Shown piece after piece: positions 41,569 through 49,840 of a stretch of 64,000 bases of DNA. A program made the position numbers and the translations under genes. The notes under the pieces were generated by a model. That model saw only the letters and a program-made list of their open reading frames with translations. It searched no databases and had not been told where the DNA came from. Source of the stretch: a bacterium. GTDB taxonomy: Bacteria; UBA8248. Position 1 is the stretch's first letter. Each line of letters opens with the position of its first letter. Where the stretch lies: positions 124,001 to 188,000 of the forward strand of contig JAJEJD010000024.1 in assembly GCA_022828125.1 (NCBI GenBank), read 5' to 3'.

Positions 41569-42999
41569 ATGCGATATTCAGTCGTAAATTATTCAGAAAT
41601 TAAGAATACATTTGATTTCAGAATTGACGCTGAATATTGGCATCCTGACTTCATCAGGAACAGTCAATTCGTTTCTAAAGACAATCCAAAAATCCGAGAT
41701 TTTGTAGAACATAATGTCCCCAATATCAAATCATCACCTATAAATAGGGATTTTGAGTACTTGGAAATTTCCAACATTTCTGTAAACAGTTGCGAATATG
41801 AAACCACAAAAATTAAATTTGGTGAAGAACCGGACCGAGCTCACCATATCCTAAAAAAAAGTGACATCGTTGTTTCTACTGTCCGCCCAAACAGAAACGC
41901 GGTCGCTTGTATTGAAAAGAGCGGGATTATCGGCAGTAGTGGTTTGTCTATTTTAAGAGCAAAGAACATCGAGTCAGAGTATCTTTTAGCTTTTTGTAAA
42001 ACTGACTATTTCACCAAATGCTTGATAAGGGCAAACAAAGCAAGTATGTATCCGGCAGTTTCAAACAATGATATTTTGGATGTTCCGATATTCGTCCCAT
42101 CTTTCCAATTTAAGATGCTAATCATAGAAATTGTTAAAGGTTTTCATTCTAAAAATCGCCAAGCTAAACAACTCTATACCCAAGCTCAAAACATTCTCCT
42201 CACTGAACTCGGACTCGCAGGCTGGACGCCTGAACATCAGCTAACCTTCTTCAAAGACTATTCCGAGGTCAGGCGGGCTGAGCGATTCGACGCAGATTAC
42301 TTCCAGCCGAAATATAATGAAATCATCAAGGCCATAAAGTGCTATTCCGGCGGATGCAGTACGCTTGGACATCTTTGTGAGTTGGTAGGACATCCATCAA
42401 ATCCACCCTATGCGGAAACGGAAGATACGGACAAAACATTTATTATTACGCAAAAGCACTTGGGAGACTTTACTCTAAACGATGAATTTTGGAATGATGA
42501 AGAAGCTTTATACACCACCAAAGATTTTATAGACAAATTCAGCGAGTACGTTCTCCAAGCCGAAGATGTGCTTCTATATTCAGTTGGTGCATATATCGGT
42601 AAAGCGAATATCTACAAAGAAAACATCAAGGCTACAATCGGCAGTTTTTTGACATTGCTAAGAACAAGAAAAGAAAAGCTCAATCCATACTACCTGATGG
42701 CATTTCTTAATACTGATGTTGGCATTGCTATTTCAAAACAACATCAGCGAGGAATGGCGCAACAGTATTTATACCCTTATGATATCAGGACTTTTCCTAT
42801 CCCTTTGCTCTACGAAGAAATTCAAACCGAGATACAAGAAAAGGTCACCGAATCCTTCGACCTGCGGAAACAATCCAAACGCCTGCTCGAATGCGCGAAG
42901 CGCGCGGTGGAAATCGCCATCGAGGAGGACGAGGAAACGGCGACCGAATGGCTTGAAAAAGAAACCGTGGAAATCGGATCGGGCAGGGCGGACACATAG
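41569..42999 (+). CDS. hsdS: Type I-like restriction-modification specificity subunit
   Basis: This 476-residue protein has two target-recognition domains separated by conserved helices. The first half starts RIDAEYWHPDF and includes YLEISNISVNS and DIVVSTVRPNRNAVACIEKSG. The second starts RFDADYFQPKYNEI and includes YVLQAEDVLLYSVGAYIGKAN and HQRGMAQQYLYPYDIRTFPIP. Each ends with a long helix (Q.EI..KV...F), ending in ECAKRAVEIAIEEDEETA. HsdS sets the sequence recognised by the methylase/nuclease. It is AT-rich in the variable domains and GC-rich at the 3' end. A diverged copy of the last 60 codons recurs 0.8 kb downstream. Confidence 0.92.
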   Translation: MRYSVVNYSEIKNTFDFRIDAEYWHPDFIRNSQFVSKDNPKIRDFVEHNVPNIKSSPINRDFEYLEISNISVNSCEYETTKIKFGEEPDRAHHILKKSDIVVSTVRPNRNAVACIEKSGIIGSSGLSILRAKNIESEYLLAFCKTDYFTKCLIRANKASMYPAVSNNDILDVPIFVPSFQFKMLIIEIVKGFHSKNRQAKQLYTQAQNILLTELGLAGWTPEHQLTFFKDYSEVRRAERFDADYFQPKYNEIIKAIKCYSGGCSTLGHLCELVGHPSNPPYAETEDTDKTFIITQKHLGDFTLNDEFWNDEEALYTTKDFIDKFSEYVLQAEDVLLYSVGAYIGKANIYKENIKATIGSFLTLLRTRKEKLNPYYLMAFLNTDVGIAISKQHQRGMAQQYLYPYDIRTFPIPLLYEEIQTEIQEKVTESFDLRKQSKRLLECAKRAVEIAIEEDEETATEWLEKETVEIGSGRADT

Positions 43000-43067
43000 G
43001 TCCGCCCCTACGGAAAACCGGAAACCGAAAAGACACTGGATTCCGGCTCAAGGCCGGAATGACGGCG
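42984..43067. repeat. Palindromic repeats after hsdS
   Basis: GGGCGGACACATAGGTCCGCCC (42987-43008) forms a hairpin overlapping the hsdS stop. It is followed by a GGATTCCGGCTCAAGGCCGGAATGACG repeat (about 43040-43066) of the family seen at 10911 and 11023. The next ~270 bases up to rhuM show no supported gene. Confidence 0.65.
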
Positions 43068-43333
43068 TAAAGGAACGACGCGGGCGGCTCGTTCGATCTT
43101 CCCCTTTTCGGGGAAGTCCGACTCCCCTACGAAATCCAAATCCCCGGCCAGGATTGTCCCCCCACCGATTCAGCCTTCGCACAAACCGCTCGGCTTCATC
43201 GTCGGTCTTCCCGAGGAGGAAAGCTCGACCCTCAAGGGGGAGTTGGTGAGATGGGGCCATCGAAGAGGGATGCTCCCACTACTCCTTTTCGATAATATAT
43301 AATGGGTGAAAAATCGAGTCATTGAGGCCGGTC

Positions 43334-43600
43334 GTGAACAGACAGGACATCATCATATACAACACCCCGGATGGCCATACGGCCGTGGGTCTTTACGCCC
43401 ATGAGGGCACGATATGGCTGAATCAGAATCAGATCGCCGACCTTTTTGCCACCTCCAGGGCGAACGTCAGCATCCACATATCCAACATACTGAAAGAAAA
43501 AGAGTTGCACGAAAATTCAGTTGTTAAGGATTTTTTAACAACTGCCTCGGACGGCAAGGAATATCGCGTTCGACTTCAATCCGCGACCAGAGCAAGTTGA
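43334..43600 (+). pseudogene. RhuM-family gene, truncated at the 3' end
   Basis: The N-terminal ~80 residues of a RhuM/virulence-protein family member: DIIIYNTPDGHTAVGLYAHEGTIWLNQNQIADLF, an HTH region (FATSRANVSIHISNILKEKEL) and the LHENSVVKDFLTTASDGKEYRVR motif. Full-length relatives have more than 300 residues; here the frame is lost after KEYRVR and joins an hsdS 3' fragment. RhuM-like genes are frequent inside type I restriction loci. The start may be GTG at 43334 or TTG at 43322. Confidence 0.8.
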
Positions 43601-43605
43601 TGAGG

Positions 43606-43808
43606 CGATAATCCCCATCCTCCCCGAAGAACTCCAAACCGAGATTCAGGAAAAGGTCACCGAACCCTTCGACCTGCGCAGACAATCCAAGCGCCCCCTC
43701 GAATGCGCCAAGCGCGCGGTGGAAATCGCCATCGAAGAGGACGAGCAGACGGCGATGGAATGGCTCGGTCGCGAGACCGGCGGAAACGGATCGGGCAGGG
43801 CGGACACC
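43606..43808 (+). pseudogene. 3' fragment of a second hsdS gene
   Basis: The frame reads IPILPEELQTEIQEKVTE, FDLRRQSKRPLECAKRAVEIA and EEDEQTAMEWLGRETGG, closely matching the last 60 residues of the intact HsdS at 41569 but with many differences. It has no start and joins the broken rhuM gene on its left. It looks like the tail of another hsd locus rather than a recent copy. Confidence 0.82.
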
Positions 43809-43861
43809 TCCGGTATTCCCCTTCTCGGGGATACCGACACCCCAACGGGATTATCACCCTT

Positions 43862-44103
43862 CGATAGGACAGCTCGAGAGCTGTCCCTACAAAACCAACC
43901 CCCCCTACCCCCCCTTGTCAGGGGGGTATGAAAAGGCGACGCCCGCCGCCGGTTGAGGGGCTTTTGTTTTTTTTTGCCTCCTGACAAGAGGGCTTTCTTT
44001 CTTGCCCCTTTATCAGGGGGCCTTCTTTTTTACCCCCCTGTCAAGGGGGGATAGGGGGGTTGCCTTTATCCCCTGACATGAGGAACTTGTTCAACAACCC
44101 CTC
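43862..44103. repeat. Repeat cluster before the cupin gene
   Basis: Contains a GGACAGCTC/GAGCTGTCC palindrome (about 43865-43884). A facing pair of the C-rich ACCCCCCCTTGTCAGGGGGG family follows (about 43898-43929 and 44031-44061). The end motif GTTCAACAACCCC (44089-44102) matches the right ends of islands 1-3. A partner left end was not found. The sequence between the C-rich pair resembles that in island 3. No gene is supported from 43810 to 44278. Confidence 0.7.
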
Positions 44104-44188
44104 ATCAATCGCGTCATTCACTCCCTCATCGGTCGCGATTGATCCTCAAAGGGGGGAGTGGGTTCCCTCTTCTCGCCCAAAGGCGGTT

Positions 44189-44219
44189 TTGACACTCACG
44201 CCGCGGGGTGTGGTATGAT
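44189..44219 (+). promoter_or_regulatory. Predicted promoter of the cupin gene
   Basis: TTGACA (44189-44194) and TATGAT (44214-44219) with TGG directly before the -10 (an extended -10). The spacer of 19 bases is long but tolerable with the extended -10. It lies about 60 bases before the cupin start. Confidence 0.5.
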
Positions 44220-44278
44220 CCGCCGCGTTCCTGGATAAAGGCGAAGGGCGCGAATCAAACCAGAGGAGGGGTGACGCC

Positions 44279-44632
44279 ATGAAGGTGATGAACTACAAGG
44301 ATGCGGAACTGAAAGCGGAGAAGGCGGCCAAGGGCGCAGGCATCCGCTGGCTGCTGAGCGAGCGCGACGGCGAGACCGGGATGGCGATGCGGGTCATCGA
44401 GATAGAGGCGGGTGGGCAGACGCCCGACCATTCCCACTCCTGGGAGCACCAGGTGTTCATGCTGAAGGGCGAGGGGCGGGTGATAGTCGAGGGCGAGACT
44501 CAGGCCATCGCGCCGGGCTCGGCCATATTCGTCGCGCCGGGCGAGAACCACACCTTCCACAACGATTCGGACGAGACGATGGAGTTCGTCTGCATGATTC
44601 CCGTGAGCGCCACCAAGGCGTACGAGCACTAG
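44279..44632 (+). CDS. Single-domain cupin protein
   Basis: This 117-residue beta-barrel protein has cupin motif 1 with metal ligands in PDHSHSWEHQVFMLKGEG (two His, one Glu/His) and motif 2 in APGENHTFHNDSD with the last His. It may act as a small isomerase, dioxygenase or sugar/amino-acid binding protein; the type cannot be told. GAGGAGGGG precedes the ATG by seven bases. It has its own predicted promoter. An AT-rich repeat lies directly downstream. Confidence 0.88.
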   Translation: MKVMNYKDAELKAEKAAKGAGIRWLLSERDGETGMAMRVIEIEAGGQTPDHSHSWEHQVFMLKGEGRVIVEGETQAIAPGSAIFVAPGENHTFHNDSDETMEFVCMIPVSATKAYEH

Positions 44633-44648
44633 GCCGCAGAACCCGCCT

Positions 44649-44688
44649 GGAATTTCCGAAAAATTCGATAAATATCGATAAATTCACG
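44649..44688 (-). repeat. AT-rich dispersed repeat, copy 1
   Basis: The sequence around TTCGATAAATATCGATAAA is the inverse of 61571-61610, with most of 40 positions matching. The similarity extends to a TTTTCTGAAAAT block at about 44693-44703. It stands out as AT-rich between GC-rich genes. Its function is unknown. Confidence 0.7.
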
Positions 44689-44827
44689 ATGTTTTTCTGA
44701 AAATGAAACCGGTGGAAAACGGGGGGCGTGCCGGGGGGTTCTCCCCTGCGCGCGATGATGTATATTAGGCGCATCGCCGCCCGCATGAAACCGGGAAATG
44801 CGACATAACGAGGGGAGATGCGAGGAA

Positions 44828-45547
44828 ATGACGGAGATTATCGACCTGTCCATGCCCGTCCACATGTGGATGGAGCGCTACCCGGGCACGCCGCAGCCCG
44901 TCATCCAGATGATAGAGACGACGTTCGAGTCCGCCACGCGCATCGGCACCGACAAGATGGGCTTCCCCGAGCTGTTCGCCCACAGCGTGTGCATCTTCAG
45001 CGAGCATTGCGGCACCCACATCGACGCGAGAAGCCACGGCGGCCGGAACGATTCGTGGTCCGAGGACATCCCGCTGGAGAAATGCTACGGGCCGGGCCTG
45101 CGGCTCGACATGCGCCATAAGAAACCGGGCGAGGCCATCGAAATCAAAGACTTGGAAGACGCTCTCGCGAAGGAGAACTACACGATAAGGGGCGGGGAAA
45201 TCGTCTTCCTCTGGACGGGCGCCGCCGCCTACAACGACGAGCCGCGCTACCTGACGGACCACCCCGGCGTGGTGGGCGAGAGCGCGGAGTGGCTCATCGA
45301 CCAGGGCGTGAGCGTGATGGGCATCGACGCGCCGGGCTTCGACCTGCCCATCAAGGAGATGCTCGAGCGCAAAGACCCCTGGCCGTGCCACCGCCTCTTC
45401 CAGACGCGCGAATACTGGCACATCGAGAACCTCTGCAACCTGGACGCCATCCCCGCTGCGCACGGGTTCACGGCCAGCGTCCTGCCGCTTCACTGGCAAG
45501 GCGCCACGGGGACGCACATCCGCGCCGTCGCCATCGTGAACGAGTAG
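44828..45547 (+). CDS. Cyclase-family metal hydrolase (kynurenine formamidase-like)
   Basis: This 239-residue enzyme belongs to the cyclase family (arylformamidase KynB and isatin hydrolase relatives). The start IIDLSMPVHMWMERYPGTP is typical. The signature HCGTHIDARSH carries the metal ligands (His-x3-His-x-Asp), and a second catalytic part is VSVMGIDAPGFDLP. The end has LPLHWQGATGTHIRAVA. The ATG at 44828 has GCGAGGAA just before it; a longer frame lacks support. Possible substrates are N-formylkynurenine-like amides or cyclic imides. It is followed closely by an unknown exported protein. Confidence 0.87.
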   Translation: MTEIIDLSMPVHMWMERYPGTPQPVIQMIETTFESATRIGTDKMGFPELFAHSVCIFSEHCGTHIDARSHGGRNDSWSEDIPLEKCYGPGLRLDMRHKKPGEAIEIKDLEDALAKENYTIRGGEIVFLWTGAAAYNDEPRYLTDHPGVVGESAEWLIDQGVSVMGIDAPGFDLPIKEMLERKDPWPCHRLFQTREYWHIENLCNLDAIPAAHGFTASVLPLHWQGATGTHIRAVAIVNE

Positions 45548-45553
45548 GCGAAA

Positions 45554-46603
45554 GTGGCTTTCACGGGCCGCAAGGGAGTCGTCCGGGCGGGAAAGCGGGC
45601 GATTCGCCTCATCGTCTTCTCGTTCTCATTCCTCATCGGACCGTGCTTCATCGCCGGGCTTGCAGACGCCGCGAAACCGCCTAACGCACTGAAATCGAAG
45701 GCGAAGCAAAACCGCGAGGCGCGGGTCGAGCTGTATGAGCGCACGCTGAGAAAGCATCTCGCATCCGGCCCCTATCCCCTGATCGATCTGGAGATATCGC
45801 TCGACCGCTGGAAGAGCGTAGCACTACTGATCGAGGGCATGAACCGCGCGGGCGTCGCCCTGGGCGCGGTCACCTCGGCGCGTGAGGAGGCCATCAAAAA
45901 AGCCGTAGCGCAATACCCCGGACGATTGATACCGCTCACCACTTCGGCTCCCCAGAATGACTGGATGCGAGGCGGGAGCGGCTATCTTTCGGGCATCAAA
46001 CGGCAGCTCGAAGGCGGCGCGTTCGGGATCGGGAAGATAACCTGGCGACCTGTTTCCTCCGATAAGGCGCAAATGACTCGTGCTGGAGAGGCTTTGGGGG
46101 CGGTGATGCGTCTGGCGGCCGGAAAAAAGAGCTTTCTCATGCTCGACATGCCGCCCGATGATGATGGCCTGGAGCAACTCGAGCGGATATTGAGAGCGGC
46201 GCCCGAGGCGAGAATCATCTGGACGCAAGCCGGCAGGATATTGAATTTGAGCGCGTTACCCGGTTATGGGCACGGCCTCCTGCGGGCGCTGAGCCTGAGG
46301 CACGCGGGCCTCCTCTTCACCCTGACCCAGGATCCGCCTGCCTCCGATGTAACCACTCCGCGGAAAAACCACCTATATGACCCGGGTGGGGCGTTCTCCC
46401 GCGAATGGCGGGCATTGCTCGAAGCGCGGGTAGGGCATTTCACGGCCGGGAACGATTCCTCCCCGGCCACTCCGGCGGCCTATGCGGGAAGAACGCTCTT
46501 TTTTCGACAAAACATCCTCGGAAACATCAGCCCGCCCGCCGGAAAGCTCATCGCCTACCGGAACGCATGGCGGCTTCTGATGAATCGCCGCTGGATGCCT
46601 TGA
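45554..46603 (+). CDS. Exported protein with a degenerate amidohydrolase-like barrel
   Basis: This 349-residue protein starts with GTG six bases after the cyclase stop. An N-terminal signal peptide (about 15-39, VFSFSFLIGPCFIAGLADA) predicts export. The mature part resembles amidohydrolase-2/TIM-barrel proteins in outline (LIDLEISLDRW, FLMLDMPPDDDGLEQLERIL, RIIWTQAG), but the usual metal-binding His-x-His and Asp are not evident. A non-hydrolytic role or a diverged site is possible. I do not assign a function. Confidence 0.65.
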   Translation: MAFTGRKGVVRAGKRAIRLIVFSFSFLIGPCFIAGLADAAKPPNALKSKAKQNREARVELYERTLRKHLASGPYPLIDLEISLDRWKSVALLIEGMNRAGVALGAVTSAREEAIKKAVAQYPGRLIPLTTSAPQNDWMRGGSGYLSGIKRQLEGGAFGIGKITWRPVSSDKAQMTRAGEALGAVMRLAAGKKSFLMLDMPPDDDGLEQLERILRAAPEARIIWTQAGRILNLSALPGYGHGLLRALSLRHAGLLFTLTQDPPASDVTTPRKNHLYDPGGAFSREWRALLEARVGHFTAGNDSSPATPAAYAGRTLFFRQNILGNISPPAGKLIAYRNAWRLLMNRRWMP

Positions 46604-46731
46604 TTCACGAAATTTCCCCCGAATCCGTTGCATCCGGCCCTGCGCATGGGGATAATGCCGACCTTTGGGGTTCAAAATATCCCGAGCAGTGATTTCCCGA
46701 TAAAACAGCTTACGATCAAGGAGTTCGCCTC

Positions 46732-47880
46732 ATGTACAGCATACGCCACCCGAAACGAACCTGGTTCGGCCTCGGAACCATAGCGAAAATCAAGGATGAA
46801 GCGGCGTTTTTAGGCGCCCGCAACGCGCTTTTCTTCACGGACAAGGGTGTGCGGGGCGCAGGCGTAGCGGACATGGCATTGGCTCCTCTCGAAGAGGCCG
46901 GAGTGCAAGTCACGATTTACGATGAGTGCCCGCCCGAGCCCGCCATCGGCGATCTCGAAAGTGCATATAATGAATTCAAAAACAACACTTTCGACCTCGT
47001 CGTCGGGGTCGGGGGCGGCAGTTCGATGGACATGGCGAAATCCATCGGCGTATTACTTGGCAACGAAGGCGCACCCAGGGATTATCTGGGCATAGAGCTC
47101 GTGCCGAAACCGGGCCTCTCCACCATCCTGGCGCCCACGACGAGCGGAACCGGGGCCGAGGCCACACCCAACGCCATCTTCTCGGTGCCGGAAGAACAGG
47201 TGAAACTGGCCATCGTGAGTACGCACGTCATCCCGTTCGCCGCCATCGTGGATCCCAATCTCACGCTTTCCGCACCGCCGAAAGTCACCTCCGCCGCCGG
47301 GGTGGACGCCTTCACGCATTGCCTGGAAACCTACGTGGCCAGAAACGCCACGCCCTTGAGCGAGATGTACAGCCTGGAGGGCATGAAGCTCATCGCCCGC
47401 TCCTTGAGGCGCGTATGTGACGACGGAAGCGACATCGAGGCAAGAACCGACATGGCCCTGGGTTCATACTATGGCGGCGTCGCGCTCGCAGGAGCCGGGG
47501 CGGGCGCCATTCATGCACTGGCGTATCCGCTCGGCTCGCGGTTCCACATTCCCCACGGGGTCAGTAACTCACTGATGTTTTCCCACGTCATGAAGGAAAA
47601 CCACGCGGCGGCGCCTGAGAAATTCGCCCGCATCGCCCGAATCCTGGGCGAATCCACGGATGGCATGTCCACGGCTGAAGCCGCCGAGCTTTCCGTCGGC
47701 GCGGTCGAGAAACTTTGCCGCGATTGCGGGGTGCCTACCCGGCTCGGCGAAGTGGACGTGCCCGCACACGCCATCCCGGAGTTGGCCGAAGCCGCTTTCA
47801 AGCTGGAACGTCTTTTAAGCTGTAACCCCAAAGAACTCACGCTCGAAGACATCGAGAGAATCTATCGCGCCGCGGCTTGA
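46732..47880 (+). CDS. Iron-containing alcohol dehydrogenase
   Basis: This 382-residue group III dehydrogenase oxidises primary alcohols or reduces aldehydes with NAD(P). The nucleotide-binding GVGGGSSMDMAKSIG lies near residue 88. PTTSGTGAEATPNAIF and GVDAFTHCLETYVAR contain metal ligands, and GAIHALAYPLGSRFHIPHGVSNSLM has the His residues of the metal site. AAGGAG precedes the ATG by eight bases. The YqeC-like gene begins almost at its stop. Confidence 0.94.
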   Translation: MYSIRHPKRTWFGLGTIAKIKDEAAFLGARNALFFTDKGVRGAGVADMALAPLEEAGVQVTIYDECPPEPAIGDLESAYNEFKNNTFDLVVGVGGGSSMDMAKSIGVLLGNEGAPRDYLGIELVPKPGLSTILAPTTSGTGAEATPNAIFSVPEEQVKLAIVSTHVIPFAAIVDPNLTLSAPPKVTSAAGVDAFTHCLETYVARNATPLSEMYSLEGMKLIARSLRRVCDDGSDIEARTDMALGSYYGGVALAGAGAGAIHALAYPLGSRFHIPHGVSNSLMFSHVMKENHAAAPEKFARIARILGESTDGMSTAEAAELSVGAVEKLCRDCGVPTRLGEVDVPAHAIPELAEAAFKLERLLSCNPKELTLEDIERIYRAAA

Positions 47881-47882
47881 AG

Positions 47883-48668
47883 ATGCCCATGGAACCATTT
47901 TCTTCGCAAAAGCTGCGCCCGCTGATGGACATCGCCCCCGGAGACATGGTCTGCGTCATGGGCGCCGGCGGCAAGGCCACGCTCATGAAGCGCCTCATCC
48001 GGGAGATGCTGGATGAGCCGTATCCCGTCATCATCACCAGCACGACGAACCTCCACGCCCTGGGAGTCGAAGACGCGCCGCCGGTGCTGTTGAGCGAGGA
48101 GGGACGCGCTGAACTGCAATCCGTCGCTCAGGATTGGTCGGGGCGCGGCGCCGTCGTCTGGGTGGAGAAAAAACTGCCCCAGAACATGTTTCGCGGCCTC
48201 GAGGCGAGCCAGGTGGAGGCTCTGAGCGCCTCGGGCTTTCACGGTGTGATGGTCGTAAAAACGGATGGCGCGAGGAAACGGCTCATCAAGGCCCCGGGAC
48301 CGGGTGAGCCGGTCATACCCCAAGGAGCGACACATTGCGTACTCGTGCTGGGACTCGCCGCAATCGGTCGAAATGCGGATGAGCGAATCGTCCATCGCAT
48401 AGAAAAAGTTCACTCCATCGCAGGCTTGGCGGCCGGGGAAGTTATTGAAGCGCATCATCTGGCGAAATTGGCGAGTCATCCGGAGAGCTACCCGAGCCGG
48501 TTTCCCGAAGGCGCAAAGCGGATACTCTACCTGAGCCATTGCACTTCCCAAGAAGCCCTTCAGGAAGCTCAAACGATATTCGAGGCCGTACCCGACGGCA
48601 TTTACGATTACCTGCTCACGGGAGATTCCGTTGCGGGAAATTTTTATCGCAGGGGGCAAAACGAATGA
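47883..48668 (+). CDS. yqeC: YqeC-like selenium-dependent hydroxylase accessory protein
   Basis: This protein of about 261 residues is similar to YqeC, which co-occurs with selenium-dependent molybdenum hydroxylases and is presumed to help their maturation. The N-terminus has a P-loop-like GDMVCVMGAGGKATLMKRL. Family stretches include PVIITSTTNLHAL, GVMVVKTDGARKRLIKAPGPGEPVIP and THCVLVLGLAAIGR. The start could be ATG at 47883 or the TTG at 47877 overlapping the dehydrogenase stop; neither has a clear ribosome site. It overlaps the next M20 gene (ATGA). A molybdenum hydroxylase lies 6 kb downstream. Confidence 0.82.
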   Translation: MPMEPFSSQKLRPLMDIAPGDMVCVMGAGGKATLMKRLIREMLDEPYPVIITSTTNLHALGVEDAPPVLLSEEGRAELQSVAQDWSGRGAVVWVEKKLPQNMFRGLEASQVEALSASGFHGVMVVKTDGARKRLIKAPGPGEPVIPQGATHCVLVLGLAAIGRNADERIVHRIEKVHSIAGLAAGEVIEAHHLAKLASHPESYPSRFPEGAKRILYLSHCTSQEALQEAQTIFEAVPDGIYDYLLTGDSVAGNFYRRGQNE

Positions 48669-49822
48669 TCGGCGCGGCCGCCATCAGAAAAGCGCTTGAA
48701 GCCAGACAAGAGGAAATCATCGAACAAATCGCCCACGTGGTGAGCATCGATTCCCCGACGTTTCCCAGCAAGGGAACGAACGCCGTCTCTTCCCATTTCG
48801 CTGAAAAATATCGCGCCATGGGAGCTGACGTAGAGATGATTCCCGGCACGCATGAAACGGGGGATCATCTTCTGGCGACGCTTCAAGGCAAAAGAGAAAT
48901 CGGCCCCCACATATTCCTGATCGGCCATTGCGACACCGTTTTTCCAGAAGGCACCGCAGCGCAAAGACCGTTCACCATAAAAGACGGGATTGCCTGCGGC
49001 CCCGGGGTAGCCGACATGAAGGGGTGTCTGGTGGTTTGTCAATTCGCAATGGAGGCCTTGTTCACTGAAGGATTCGAGGAATTCGGGAAAATCAGTATCT
49101 TATACGACACCGATGAAGAACGCGGGAATCCCTCTTCGAGGGAAGTGATAGAGCGAGTCGGAAAAGACGCCGCCGCGGCATTGATCATCGAGTCCGGCCG
49201 CGCAAACGGCTCCATCGTATCTTCGAGAAAAGGAAGTTGCTACGGGAAATTGCTCGTCAGCGGCGTCTCGGCACATGCAGGGGTAGAACCTCAAAAAGGC
49301 AGAAGCGCCGTGCACGAACTCGCACACCAAATGGTGGCCATCCACAACCTGGAACGAGAAGACGGGACCATCAACATCACCGGTCTTTCAGGCGGGCGCA
49401 GGCCGCACATCGTGGCGGACGAGGCCTCCTGCCACATTGAAGTGCGCGCAGACCGGCAAGCGACTCTCGATTCCATGACGAATGAACTGCATCGCCTTAT
49501 TTCCGAATCGCACATCGACGGGACACGCTCGATATTCCAAAAAATCAGCGGAAGACCCGCCATGGAATTCAACCATGGGACGGAACAACTCTTGTCTATC
49601 GCGGCAGAAATCGCCCTGGATGCGGGCGTCGAATTCAAGCACGGCCCCACCGGTGGGGGTTCCGACGGAAATTACCTCTCCCCGCTTGGGGTCGCCGTTC
49701 TCGATGGACTAGGACCCGTAGGTGGAAATTTGCACACGGACGAGGAATACCTGGAACTCGATTCGATCGCCCCGAGAGGCGCGCTGCTTGGGGGGTTGAT
49801 AGAAAGGCTGTCTGCAAAATGA
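48665..49822 (+). CDS. M20 family hydrolase (glutamate carboxypeptidase-like)
   Basis: This 385-residue dinuclear-zinc hydrolase resembles carboxypeptidase G2. Motifs are LIGHCDTVFPEGTAAQRPF (His and Asp), CGPGVADMKGCLVVCQFAM (bridging Asp), LYDTDEERGNPSSREVIE (general-base Glu), IIESGRANGSIVSSRKG and SGVSAHAGVEPQKGRSAVHEL. A late GPTGGGSDGNYLS completes the pattern of the carboxypeptidase G2 group. The ATG overlaps the yqeC-like stop. A link with selenium hydroxylase maturation is suggested only by the overlap. Confidence 0.87.
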   Translation: MIGAAAIRKALEARQEEIIEQIAHVVSIDSPTFPSKGTNAVSSHFAEKYRAMGADVEMIPGTHETGDHLLATLQGKREIGPHIFLIGHCDTVFPEGTAAQRPFTIKDGIACGPGVADMKGCLVVCQFAMEALFTEGFEEFGKISILYDTDEERGNPSSREVIERVGKDAAAALIIESGRANGSIVSSRKGSCYGKLLVSGVSAHAGVEPQKGRSAVHELAHQMVAIHNLEREDGTINITGLSGGRRPHIVADEASCHIEVRADRQATLDSMTNELHRLISESHIDGTRSIFQKISGRPAMEFNHGTEQLLSIAAEIALDAGVEFKHGPTGGGSDGNYLSPLGVAVLDGLGPVGGNLHTDEEYLELDSIAPRGALLGGLIERLSAK

Positions 49823-49840
49823 GGCGCTCATCGAGAGCCC

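Noticed and set aside
43048-43260. 70-residue minus-strand ORF after hsdS
   Set aside because: It overlaps repeats, has low-complexity Arg/Gly composition and no ribosome site or family match that I can support.
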